In this document: piece by piece, positions 11,301-21,420 of the stretch
Numbering within the stretch: the first letter of the stretch is position 1
Layout: the number at the start of each line of letters is the position of its first letter
Source of the DNA: Protea cynaroides
Lineage: Eukaryota; Streptophyta; Magnoliopsida; Proteales; Proteaceae
DNA: 64,000 bases
Reading direction: 5' to 3'
Assembly: GCA_028583415.1 (NCBI GenBank)
Contig: CM053269.1
Coordinates: forward strand, 29,950,254 to 30,014,253
Notes under the pieces: model-generated
Seen by the model: the letters and a program-made list of their open reading frames with translations, nothing else
The model's database searches: none
What the model was told of the DNA's origin: nothing
Position numbers and translations under genes: made by a program

Positions 11301-12009
11301 ATCGAGTGTATATAAAAGGCATTTTTTCCTACACAATTCACCTAGGAAGCCATTCTTGAGTGACCCAAATCTCTACCATGTGGTAGCTTAATTAGGGTCC
11401 AAATTTTGTAGATAAAGTACACCCCAAGGTCTCTTTGCTCACATTTAAATTTCAATCCAGAAATGGAGTTTGCCAAATAGTAAAGTAAAGCTTTTAAAAA
11501 ATAGGACTATGAGAGAGTGCACAACATTGGTCAGCACTGTACATGTATATGAACATATATGGGAACACAAATGCTGTGTATTTGTTTGAATTAGGCTTTG
11601 AAATTTAATATGTGATAGTTCTAACCATGTCCTTTCTATCCAATAGGCAAAATAGTCATAGTGTCTATCCACATGTGTAATTGAGTGGGTCCTTAGTCAA
11701 AATGACAATAATAATACTAATAATGGAGGTGGGTTACATGGGAAGGTCCAAATCATCTCTTGTCATTAGAGAGGAGGCCTTCACCTGGCGGGTGTACCAT
11801 GTTAGATGTTTATGTGATTAGGATTTCAATCAAACCCATCCAAATCCATACATGAACCCTAGAACACAATGAAGAAGCTACAAACAATGAACATAAAGAC
11901 ATACCTATCTGTGAAGGCTGATTTTCTCTACGCTTTAAGAAGCTCTAAGCTTTGATCAAAATCCCTCGGTCAGAGTTTTCTATAGCCTCCAAAGGATATC
12001 CTGAATGTT
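11301..12009. other. Unassigned stretch
   Basis: No gene or repeat recognised. Similarity to the internal region of Tekay-like elements C and E starts at about 12010, so a deletion or insertion breakpoint of element A lies near here. Confidence 0.5.
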
Positions 12010-13660
12010 TATTCAAAAGTAATTCATTTTCTTCTTTCGAATTCAGTATGATGAAGGACACTTGTTTTATCTAATGAACTTAGGTTTAAAGGATCATGAG
12101 TAAATCTATGGTAATCCAACCATCATCCAAAGGTCGTTAAGTTTCACGATGGTCTGAATACATGGAAATAGAGGTTCTACAACTCTTAACCTCATGGTTA
12201 TCGGTTCTATCGAGTACATAATGCCATTTGTTGAGGCACTACATGAGTAAATCTAGAGAAAGTTTTGGTACATCAATAAATCAGGTATAAATCGAAAAGA
12301 TGTACGTTTAATATGATTAAACATTTAACTGTTCATTCAATTTATATCTTTGTTCATGTTGTCGATCATGAGAGTGGCTCAGATTGGTATAATCAGAATT
12401 AATACTAAAGAAACAATATCTATAACTTCAATTGACAGGTTGAATCAAGAAGGTATTCTGTCAAGGTACGAGAATTAGAATCAGGTATGTGCATCCTCTA
12501 TAATCATAGAGTAAGTCAATAATGCACCGCATCTTATATAAACCCATATAGTTATATGGCCACAATAGATTTGATCATTTGCTGAAGTTGAGACTTCATC
12601 TTCAGAAAATGATCCTCAACCATTGTTGGATCATTCTGCCATGATGCAGCTATCACATACATCGGTGGCTGATAAGGGTAACCACCTTGATACACTGCTT
12701 ATTGTGCACCAAGCTTCTGCACTGGGGTGTGCGTTACTGAGACTTGTTGTATGGTAGGCACTATGTTATAACTAACAGGTGCTGGGGGTACAGTATTGCT
12801 ACCAATCGGTATCATACTTAGTTTGACCCCGAGGTGTTGATGTAGCATTGGCAACTTGGATAGTGATTTCCATGGCAACTTACATAGCTGGTATCATTTG
12901 TTGTTGTTTTTATATTTTGTCAGGCCAAGTTTATTACAATCGTAGCCAAGGCACTTGGTAGTCTAGGTAGATTGGCTGAAGTGGCTTGGTTTTTTACCTC
13001 ATTTGATTTGTTCCAATCTGATTATCATTATTTAGCATCTGCTCAGATGAGTTTTTGCTACCCGTTCTCGACCTAGATAGTGGTGGGGTCAAGTTGCAAC
13101 CTCTTCTTAATGCTAAGGGGGCAATGGATCAGCTTGTGGTGGATCTCACTCTGAGTCTCCACATCACCTAGGAGTATAGTTTTATCTTCTTTTATAGTTC
13201 TCTCATTTTTGGTGTATGGCCCATTGTTCTTCTATCTCTGTTGGATTTAAGCCGAGATTTTTTCCCTTACCTCTACAGGGATTTAGGCGTTACTAGCCAT
13301 TTTTCTTCTTCCTCTGTCATACATCGGGTTTCACGTCTTGTGAGTACCAACTCGGTATTCCAATTTCCTACTTTATAGATGCCCCCTTCTTGCTACTGTA
13401 CTATATCCTTTGTATACTTAGACAACTGCCCGACTTATAGATTATACCCTATATTATTTGTTTATCATGATACATTTAGATTTTCTTTTTCTGTCTATGT
13501 ATACATATGGTTCCACATTTTATATGTACATTATTTTGTTTAAGTTCTGTCTCAACCAACACAGGTGCTTATGGTGTGTTTGTATTAAAGCTTTTAATAT
13601 ATCCTAACTCAGTTCATGGACTCTAGTGGAAGTATTCAAGTTTGATGGGCAAGGCCTGAG
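12010..13660 (-). pseudogene. Element A: decayed gag side of a Tekay-like element
   Basis: Reading leftward from the primer site, this matches the same part of element C (34870-36504) and, with a large deletion, of element E (48260-49286). The likely gag start is a minus-strand ATG near 13300, shared with C near 36155 but followed almost at once by a stop. Within 12560-12700 one minus frame stays open (residues QGGYPYQPP, then a Gln/Lys-rich helix-like stretch), as expected for a gag N-terminus. Many stops and shifts occur. Nothing from protease onward is present: A is cut off near 12010. No function can remain. Confidence 0.7.
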
Positions 13661-13676
13661 AGCTTTGATACCAAGT
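13661..13676 (-). promoter_or_regulatory. Primer binding site of element A
   Basis: On the minus strand TTGGTATCAAAGCT directly follows the LTR end. It is complementary, with one change (TATCAGAGC to TATCAAAGC), to the 3' end of initiator Met tRNA, the usual primer of Tekay/Del elements. Confidence 0.85.
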
Positions 13677-13944
13677 TGTCACACCCCAATTTTGGACTAA
13701 CCAGAATGGTGTGATGAACCATCAATAAACCAACAGTTCAATCAGGATCTCATGTAGGCTATGCCAACCATGTTAAACCAAAACACATTCCACATTAATC
13801 AGAGATATTAAAGTAAATAGCGAAAGTCTTATTAATAATGAACTAAGGTTTAATCATGATAAATAATTAATATTCCAGTTATCTTCAAGTAACCAAAACA
13901 TAATTTAATACATATTACAAATATCCAAATATGAAAATTAAATA

Positions 13945-14068
13945 CTAAGCGCATCCATAGTTGAAACGTTCGCTTAACGAATCATAATAGTCCTCCACAG
14001 CTTGCTCATCCATAGCCGCCACCTGTTCATATATTAGTGTGTCGACATAATCTTCAACCGTAATACCT
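13945..14068 (-). CDS. LTR-1 conserved short frame ('exon 3')
   Basis: Minus frame open from the GCAG site to TAG. It contains TVEDYV, YEQVAAMDEQAVEDYYDS and ends GCA. It shares the pattern of the other eight LTRs but has lost the CEC cysteines. Coding status is inferred only. Confidence 0.4.
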
Positions 14069-14920
14069 GCAACATCAGAAACTAAAATGAATTTTACGCG
14101 CGAGGGTCAGCTCTCCAACTTGAGCTAAGTGAGAAAACAAAACAATGCAACAAACATATGCATGCATTCAATTCATATCTTTGGTCTGGTTTATAAGTTT
14201 GCAATGTGCTATAGAAAGGATTGATGGCCACCACACCTCTATACACGAGTGTGTGAAGCCGCCCAATGGATCAAACACCATTGCCGTCCCACATGCACCC
14301 ATCATGGAATAAAGATAGAGCTAAAGTGTCAGGATCAAACACCGGATAACACTTCCCCTGATGCCCTACCCATACCAACACGTAAGCCCCTATTGGCAAG
14401 GGCTTGCAAACTGGGCTCGCAACTAACCAATCCTAATGCCAAACAGTGTATCCAAGGCCTCACCCCAGTATCCCTCAATACGTCTATAGAGATAGAGCTA
14501 AGGCCTCCTGGCAGAGTCAGAGACTACACGGTCTGAGTCCACCTCCCCTGATGCCCTACGACGCAATAGTTTACTAAGGTAATGGTGATACGACGATGTT
14601 AGTGGGCAAGACTTGAGTATAGATAGAGCTAGAGTCTGGTGACCAGGATGAACCACAATGTCATGTCCTCCCCCTGATTCTCCACTCGCATCAAGCACAC
14701 TAACCACACACATACATTCACATGCCTATTCCTAACATCATCATCATCATCATGTTATAAATAAACAGAATTAAATATGCATGAACAGTATTAGCAGAAA
14801 TATTGGATGACATGTGAAATGCATATTACAAGCAAGCAATCATAGAATCATTCATGGCATTAGACTCAATAAGTAAAACATTTTATTATTAGCCAATTAA
14901 TTTAGGTATTGTTCCCTCAC

Positions 14921-14981
14921 CTTTGGTCGATGGTCGTTCCTCGTCCAAGCTTTGTAAATCACTTTTAGACCACTTGAAAAT
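14921..14981 (-). other. LTR-1 putative 61-base exon ('exon 2')
   Basis: On the minus strand it is preceded by TTTATTAG and followed by GTGAGGGAAC, giving canonical AG and AAG|GTGAGG borders. The equivalent segment in eight other LTRs has the same borders and nearly the same length. Confidence 0.5.
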
Positions 14982-15765
14982 CTAATAAATTTATAGATTT
15001 TAAATTAAAATTTATTTTCATTAATTCAGACTTCCAGAAGCTGAGTGGTCGCAGGTGCGGCTGCACCTGTGGTCTCAGTTTCTGCAACCACAGGGTGTGT
15101 GGTCGCTAAGTGTGGTCACATATCATGCAACCATACATGCGACCATACCCTCCCTGAAACTTTTCCGCGGGCGTGTGGTAGCATATCATGCAACCATACA
15201 TGCGAGCACACCCTCCCTGGAATTTTCCCGAGGGCGTGTGGTCGATATGTGTGGTCGCATATCATGCTACCACACATGCGACCACACCCTCCCTGGAACT
15301 TTCTCGAGGGTGTGTGGTTGATCATATGTGCCTCGTGTGGTCGCATATCATGTAACCACACATGTGATGTTTGACTTTTCACTCTCAACTCAATTCTTTC
15401 ATGTTTTAATTCCTTGGCTTATCATCATGATCCGTCCTATGATTGTTTTATGACTTAAAATTCATATTTTACACAATCCATCATCCTAATAGATTCCCTC
15501 CATGGATCTCTTAGAATTTTTTCATGGTTTGATGATTGGGGTCTCACTTTGAATCACTATCTCCTTCATGATCTATTCTAAGCATTCAACTAATGAGGGG
15601 GATGGTTTTATACCTTAAACATGTTGAAGATTCAGAGTTCTCTCTGAATTTCCTTCTCTTATTCCTCCTCCTCAATTCCCCTTCTCTTCCTCCTCTTTTC
15701 TTTCTCTCTCTTTCAGTTTGAATTCTAAAAGGATGAAAGAGGCTAAGAGACGTCCTATATATAGA

Positions 15766-15775
15766 GGAAAACCCT
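15766..15775 (-). promoter_or_regulatory. TATA box of LTR-1
   Basis: Minus strand CTATATATAGG, at the position conserved in the other LTRs, ahead of CTTAGCCTCTTTC and the purine-rich leader. Confidence 0.6.
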
Positions 15776-16138
15776 CCATATAGAGTCCTACTTAGATTAG
15801 GAAAGAACTCCCTTTCGGATTAGGAAGGTTTCCTAATCACAGAGTTTGTTTGACTTCGTGTGGTCGCACGTGGGGTTACAGAACCCGTCAATCACACAGC
15901 CAAAAACTGCAACCACACGTCCCAGACTCCTGTGGTCGCATTCTTTTGAGGTGTGGTCGACCACACCTGTTTAGGTATGCGACCACACACTCCTAATTAG
16001 GTGATTTTGGGTCAAATTTCTTACCTAGCCTTGTGGTTTCTTCACACATTTGGTCCACTTGGGCTGATTATGATAGGAAGACCGGTCACGACACGAGAAT
16101 GTAAGGTTAGACCGGGTTCGTGGAGTGCGGGTCTTACA

Positions 16139-16825
16139 ATATGGGCACTACGAGTTTCTTGTAATGTCCTTTGGGTTGACCAATGCACCTGCATCATTTA
16201 TGGAACTAATGAACCAAGTATTCCATGATATGTTGGACACGTCGGTTAGAGTATTCATAGATGATATTTTGATCTACTCCAAGGACAGGGAGAAGCATGC
16301 AATGCACTTGAGAGTGGCATTACAGAGACTAAGAAGAGAGAAGCTCTATGTAAAATTCAAGAAATATGAATTTTGGCTAGATGAAGTGGCCTTCTTAGGT
16401 CATGTGGTATCTGCTGAAGGAATTAAGGTGGATCCAAGAAAGATTGTAGCCATAGTAGGATGGGAAGCATCGAAGAGTTGCTGAAATATTCATAACTTCC
16501 TGGGCCTAGCGGGATATTATAGAAGATTTATAGAATATTATTTCAAGATCGCCTTTCCACTCACCAAGTTGACCAAGAAGGGGGAGAAGTTTATATGGAC
16601 AGAAGAATGTGAGAAATGCTTCTAGACACTGAAGTCAAGACTAGTTTCAGCACCTATATTGACTATTCCTGCTCCTGGCCTTCCATTCATACTTTATACA
16701 GATGCCTCAGGTTTGAGACTGAGATGCGTACTAATGCAAGGAGAACAGGTGATCGCCTATGTGTCAAGACAATTGAAAGAGCATGAGAAGAATTACCCTA
16801 CTCATGACCTAGAATTGGCAGCAGT
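16139..16825 (+). pseudogene. Element B: reverse transcriptase and start of RNase H
   Basis: The frame opens within RT at YGHYEFLVMSFGLTNAP and keeps an intact active site VFIDDILIYSK (about 16243-16275), then the FLGHVVSAEGI block. A stop at ~16482 breaks the frame ahead of the NFLGLAGYYRRFI block. RNase H follows with YTDASG (16691-16708), VIAYVSRQL and the ELAAVV block, where solo LTR-2 interrupts it; RNase H resumes at 21421. The 5' half of B (5' LTR, gag, protease, early RT) is missing, replaced by LTR-1. Among the four LTR-element RT sites in this window this is the only one that keeps both catalytic Asp residues. Confidence 0.9.
16821..16825 (+). repeat. Target duplication GCAGT, left copy, of LTR-2
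   Basis: GCAGT here and at 21421-21425 flank the LTR exactly. Confidence 0.93.
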
Positions 16826-17189
16826 TGTAAGACCCACACTCCACTAACCCCATTTAACTATGTTGTGCCAGGTCTTTCCATCATTCCCAGACCAAGTGGA
16901 CTGAGCGTGTGAAGATGGATCACAATCTAGGTATAAAAATCGACTCAACACCCAAAACTATTTGCATATGGTCAAATACCTGGATAGGTATGGTCGACCA
17001 TATGGTAAGAATGAAGATCATGGATCCAGAACCCTACGGTCGATGATTTTGACCCCACGGTCGACGGGTTCTACGACTGTAGACATCGACCGTGAGACCC
17101 CAGATCAGACTCCGAGTTTTTGAAAACTTTCTTAAACTAAGGGATTTCTTTCCTAATTGAAAGAGGACTCTATATGGAGAGTTTTCCTC

Positions 17190-17199
17190 TATATAAAGG
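17190..17199 (+). promoter_or_regulatory. TATA box of LTR-2
   Basis: CTATATAAAG ahead of a CTTTTTCACTCTTTT stretch and the purine-rich leader. Confidence 0.65.
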
Positions 17200-17858
17200 A
17201 TGCCCCTCAACCTTTTTCACTCTTTTAGAACGTTAGTAAACCCTAGAGAGAGAGAAGGAAAGAAAAGGAAGAGAATGAGAAGAAGAAAAGGCTAAGGAGA
17301 GGAATTTACTGATAAGAGATTGGCTCTTTATCATAGGTAAAGGTATGAACCGAATCTCTGGAGATGTAAACTCTATGGAATAAGACTTCTATAGAGGATA
17401 GAAGATATCAACCTATTATGATCTATGTGATTCCTTAAGAAAATCCCAAGGATAACCATGAGGGATGAGTTTGATGATTAGGGTTGATAAGAAACTACTA
17501 ATGATGGCCATATGATGACCTTAGGATAAACCCAATTGAAGAGCAGAGGATTTGACCCAGGAAGAACTCGAATTACATGTAGTCTGTGATAAAAAATCTC
17601 AAGGTCGCAGCTACGGTCGACCATAGTATGACCAGCCTGATCAGAGGATCGACCATAGGCATTTGGAAAGATTCAGGAATTATATGGTCGCAGCTATGGT
17701 CACACCATATGCGACCGTAGGGTATCAACCGTAGGTAGTATGGTCGACACAGTATGAGACCATAGGACCAATCAGACACCTATTAGTGCTCTGTTTCTAT
17801 TTTTGACTATTGTAACATGTTACATATTAATCTTAACTTAAATTCATATAACTTTTAG

Positions 17859-17919
17859 GTTGTTAAATTGATTGAAAGAGAATTGCAAAGCTTGGAAGGA
17901 GATCGAGTATTACTAACAG
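17859..17919 (+). other. LTR-2 putative 61-base exon ('exon 2')
   Basis: Preceded by ACTTTTAG, followed by GTGAGG (AACAG|GTGAGG). One frame is open throughout (…ERELQSLEGDRVLL…), resembling SELRSLEKIK in LTR-5. Confidence 0.55.
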
Positions 17920-18305
17920 GTGAGGAAACAAGACCTAAACTAATTGGGTAATAACAAACTGCTTTATTTTTATTGAGTCTAATGCCCTGATTGATTATAT
18001 GCATGTATGCTCGTAGTGTGCATCTCACATGTCATCTAATATTTCTGCTATTACTGCTCATGCATATTTAATTCTATTTATTTATAACATGATGATGATG
18101 ATGATGATGCTAGGAATAGGCATGTGATTGTATGTGTGTGGTTAGTGTGTTGGATGCGAGTGGAGCATCAGGGGGAGGACGTGGCATGGTGGTCTCTGAC
18201 CTCGTCACTAGACTCTAGCTCTATCTCTACTCAAGTCTTGTCCACTAATATCGTCGTATCATCATTCCCTTAGCAGAACTATTACGTCGTAGGGCATCAG
18301 GGGAG

Positions 18306-18310
18306 GTAGT
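18306..18310. repeat. Target duplication GTAGT of LTR-3
   Basis: GTAGT directly left of LTR-3; the second copy is at 20553-20557. Confidence 0.93.
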
Positions 18311-18590
18311 TATCACACCCCAATTTCGCACTATTCAGAACGGTGTGATGAACCGTTAATAAACCAACGGTTCAACCAGGATCTTTAATAGGCTGTGTGT
18401 CCTTTAACTTAAACCATACACATCCACAACCATAATCAGAATAAATACACAATAGTGAAAATCTTAATATTAAATGAACTGAGAATCTAACTGTGATAAT
18501 CATAAATAAAATATCTAATTATGTTGTATGAACCGAGACATAAATAAATAAAATATCAAATTACATTTCCTTAATAGTTCAAATAAAAAT

Positions 18591-18716
18591 CTAATCGAAA
18601 ATGCATGAGTTGCACTCGCATGATGAGTCATGCGTTTGCACTACATCTTCAGCATCCATTGCAGCAATGTGCCCGTATGCAGGAGCATTCATATAATCAT
18701 CCACAGTAGTACCTGC
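18591..18716 (-). CDS. LTR-3 conserved short frame ('exon 3')
   Basis: Open minus frame ending TAG: TVDDYMNAPAYGHIAAM, then DSSCECNSCIFD. It carries the full CEC..C cysteine pattern. No ATG sits at the start of the shared segment, so it would be a spliced C-terminus or start at an internal Met. Product unknown. Confidence 0.5.
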   Translation of the reverse strand, partial: AGTTVDDYMNAPAYGHIAAMDAEDVVQTHDSSCECNSCIFD

Positions 18717-19535
18717 ATCATCAAATAAAATATTTGAATTCGAAAAGGGTGAGCACACATCACGGCTCAGGGAGAAAACAAAACAATGCACAAACATATG
18801 CATGCAATTCAATTCATAACTGTGGTCTAGTATATAAGTTTGCAATGTGCTATAGAAAGGTTCGGAGGCCGCCTCACCTCTATACCCGAGTGTGTGGTAC
18901 CGCCGAATGAAAATGGCACAATCGATCCTACATGCACCCACTATGGTACAATATACCCAATGAAAATGGCATTGCAGTACCGGTTGCACCATACCAACAT
19001 GTAAGCCCCTATTGGCGAGAGCTTGCAAACTGGGCTCGCAACTAACCAATCCTAATGGCAAACAGTGTATCCAAGGTCTCACCCTAGCATCCCTCAATAC
19101 GTCCATAGAGATAGAGATAAGCCCCCCCAACAGAGTCGAAGACTACACGGTCTGAGACCACCTCCCCTGATGTCCTACGACGTAATAGTTCTGCTAAGGT
19201 AATGATGATACGACGATGTCAGTGGACAAGACTTGAATAGAGTTATGGTATAATATACCCAATGAAAACGGCATTGAAGTACCGGTTGCACCATCCCCTA
19301 CCCGCATCAAGTACACCAACCAAACACAAGCATTCACATGCCTATTCCTATCATCATCATCATCATCATGTTATAAACAACAAAGTAAATATGCATGAAC
19401 AGTAATAATAGAAATATTGGATGACATGTTAAATGCACATTACACGCATACAAGCATGAAATCATACACAGTGTTGGACTCAATAAAATAAAACAGTTTA
19501 TTATTAGTCAATTAGTTTAGGTCTTGTTCCCTCAC

Positions 19536-19597
19536 ATTTGCTTAAGTGTAAATCATCTTTCAAGCTTTAAGAATCACTTTTATATCAATAGGAAAAC
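19536..19597 (-). other. LTR-3 putative 62-base exon ('exon 2')
   Basis: Minus strand: CTTGTTAG before, GTGAGGGAAC after. Confidence 0.5.
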
Positions 19598-20180
19598 CTA
19601 ACAAGTCGATAGATTTTAATTAGAATTCATTCCGACAGTTTTAAGCTTGCTGTAAAGCTAGGGTCGCAGGATGGGTCGTAGGTTGGGTCGCAGGTTTATG
19701 CGACCCCAGGGTATAGGGTCGATGCTAGGGTCGGTTGTCCTATCGACCCTAGGTGCGACCGCAGCTTCCTGGACTTCTCGAGAGCTTGGGGTCGATCCTG
19801 TGGTCTGGTAGGGTCGGTTCCCAATCGACCCTATGTGCGACCGCACATGGTTTAAGTCGACCTTTCATTATACAGTCTCTTCTTTCATGTTAAACACCTA
19901 CTTTGTTGACCATGATTCCCTCCATGGATTTCATTGAAATCTTCCCATGGATGGATGATTTGGGTTTCTCCTAGATCATATCCTCTTTATATACTATTCT
20001 AGGGTCTTACATAATTTATGGAGAATGTAATCATACCTTAAGCTTGCTGAGATTCAGAGATTTCTTTGAATTTCTTCTCCTTAGTCTTCTTCTCCAACTC
20101 TCCTTCTCTTCTCCTTCTCTTCTCTTTCTCTCACTTTCAATTAGGGTTTCAAAAGGAGTGAAAGAGGCTAAGGGACGTCC

Positions 20181-20190
20181 TATTTATAGA
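20181..20190 (-). promoter_or_regulatory. TATA box of LTR-3
   Basis: Minus strand TCTATAAATA before GGACGTCCCTTAGCC. Confidence 0.65.
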
Positions 20191-21020
20191 GGAAAACCTC
20201 CCAAAATAAGTCCCATTGAGATTAGGAAAGAATCCCCTTGAATTTAGGAAAGTTTCCTATTTATGGTTTCTGTCGGTGATCCTAGGGCCGATGCTAGGGT
20301 CGCAGATCCCGTCGACCCTAGGGTTTCAGTTGTCCGACCCTAGGACTAAAAGTCATGGGTCTGTCTTCTGATTTGGGTGGGGTCGACCCTACCTATTTAG
20401 GTATGCGACCCTACCCTCTATTTTACTATTTTTGGGTCAATTTCATATCTTGTCTTGCAATTTCCTTCACGCACTTGGTCCACTTGGCTCGACCATGATA
20501 GGTAGACCTAGTACAAGGTGGTAAAACTGATTAGTTCAATACGGGTCTTACAGTAGTCTCGGACCATGTAGTCTCTGACTCTGTCGAGGGGCCTTAGCTC
20601 TATCTCTATGGATGTATTGAGGGATGCTGGGGAGATGCCTTGGATACACTATTTGGCATTAGGATTAGTTAGTTGCAAGACCAGTTTGAAAGCCCTCGCC
20701 AACAGGGGCTTACATATTGGTATGGGTAGGGCATCAGGGGAAGTATTGGCGGTGTGTGATCCAGACACTTTAGCTCTATCTCTATTCCATGGTGGATGCA
20801 TGTGAGTTAGCAATGGTGTTTGATCCATTGGACTGATTCACACACTCGTGTATAGAGATGCGAGGGCCACCAAACCTTTCTATAGCACATTGCAAACTTA
20901 AAAATCAGACCAAAGATATGAATTGAATGCATGCATATGTTTGTTGCATTGTTTTGTTTGCTCATTGAGCCGTGATGTGTGCTCACCCTTTTATCGTCGA
21001 ATATTTTTAGTTGATAGTGC

Positions 21021-21144
21021 AGGATCTACTGTTGAAGATTATATGAATGCGTCGATGTATGAACATGTGGCGGTGATGGGTGAGAAAATAATGGAAGAGA
21101 TGTATGATTCTTCATGCGAGTGCAACCACTGTGTTTATGATTAG
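21021..21144 (+). CDS. LTR-2 conserved short frame ('exon 3')
   Basis: After ATATTTTTAG and GTGCAG the frame reads STVEDYMNASMYEHVAVM, then DSSCECNHCVYD and TAG. Keeps the cysteine pattern. Coding status inferred from comparison among LTRs. Confidence 0.5.
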
Positions 21145-21420
21145 TTTAGCTATGTTTAACTACTGAAACATGTAATGGATTAATTATTTTTATGTCTCGA
21201 GTTTTGGAGATAATCGAATTAATTATTTATTATCATTGTTAGACACTTAGTTCATTATCTGTAAGACTTCTGCTTATTTATTTATTACCTTTGATTATTA
21301 TCATGGAATGTGTATGTGGTTTGAAATGGTGGGTACGACCTATGCGAGATCCTAGTTGAACCGTTGGTTCATTGACAGTTCATCACACCATTCCGATTAG
21401 ACCAGAACTGGGGTGTGACA

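Larger units (their letters stand above)
13677..16138 (-). mobile_element. Tekay-like 5' LTR of element A (LTR-1)
   Basis: Bounded by TGTCACACCCC on the left and GGGTCTTACA on the right; on the minus strand it reads TGTAAGACCC ... GGGGTGTGACA, 2462 bp. A primer site adjoins the left end, so this is a 5' LTR. In LTR sense it holds a word cluster at 15855-15990, TATA box 15766-15775, a T/C-rich (sense: purine-rich) leader, a second word cluster at 15042-15365, the ~61-base segment 14921-14981, a triplicated module (14313-14690), an (ATC)n tract at 14737-14752 and the short-frame segment 13945-14068. Its words are GTGGTCG/CGACCAC. The right end abuts element B's RT. Confidence 0.9.
18311..20552 (-). 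mobile_element. Solo Tekay-like LTR (LTR-3) nested in LTR-2
   Basis: 2242 bp between TATCACACCCC (left) and GGGTCTTACA (right), that is TGTAAGACCC ... GGGGTGTGATA on the minus strand. Perfect GTAGT duplications flank it (18306-18310, 20553-20557). It lies in the putative second intron of LTR-2, in opposite orientation. Its words are AGGGTCGACCCT (clusters 19665-19860 and 20275-20420). TATA box 20181-20190; exon-2-like 19536-19597; short frame 18591-18716, one of the best preserved. Confidence 0.95.
16826..21420 (+). mobile_element. Solo Tekay-like LTR (LTR-2), split by LTR-3
   Basis: Starts TGTAAGACCC and ends GGGGTGTGACA, flanked by perfect GCAGT duplications, inside B's RNase H. No internal domain or primer site adjoins it, so it is a solo LTR formed by recombination between two LTRs. 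Net length without LTR-3 and its duplicated 5 bases is ~2348 bp. It has TATA box 17190-17199, exon-2-like segment 17859-17919, (GAT)n at 18093-18107 and the short frame 21021-21144. Word clusters at 16975-17110 and 17600-17765 use ATGGTCGACCAT and ACGGTCGACCGT, unlike LTR-1. Confidence 0.93.

Noticed and set aside
15042..15365. CRISPR-like array
   Set aside because: Words are short, irregularly spaced and occur in both orientations inside a plant LTR; there is no constant repeat and spacer pattern.
15045..15388. Overlapping frames on both strands rich in Cys and His
   Set aside because: Produced by the repeated GTGGTCG/CGACCAC words of the LTR; both strands are open, and the same region in other LTRs with other words has no such frames.
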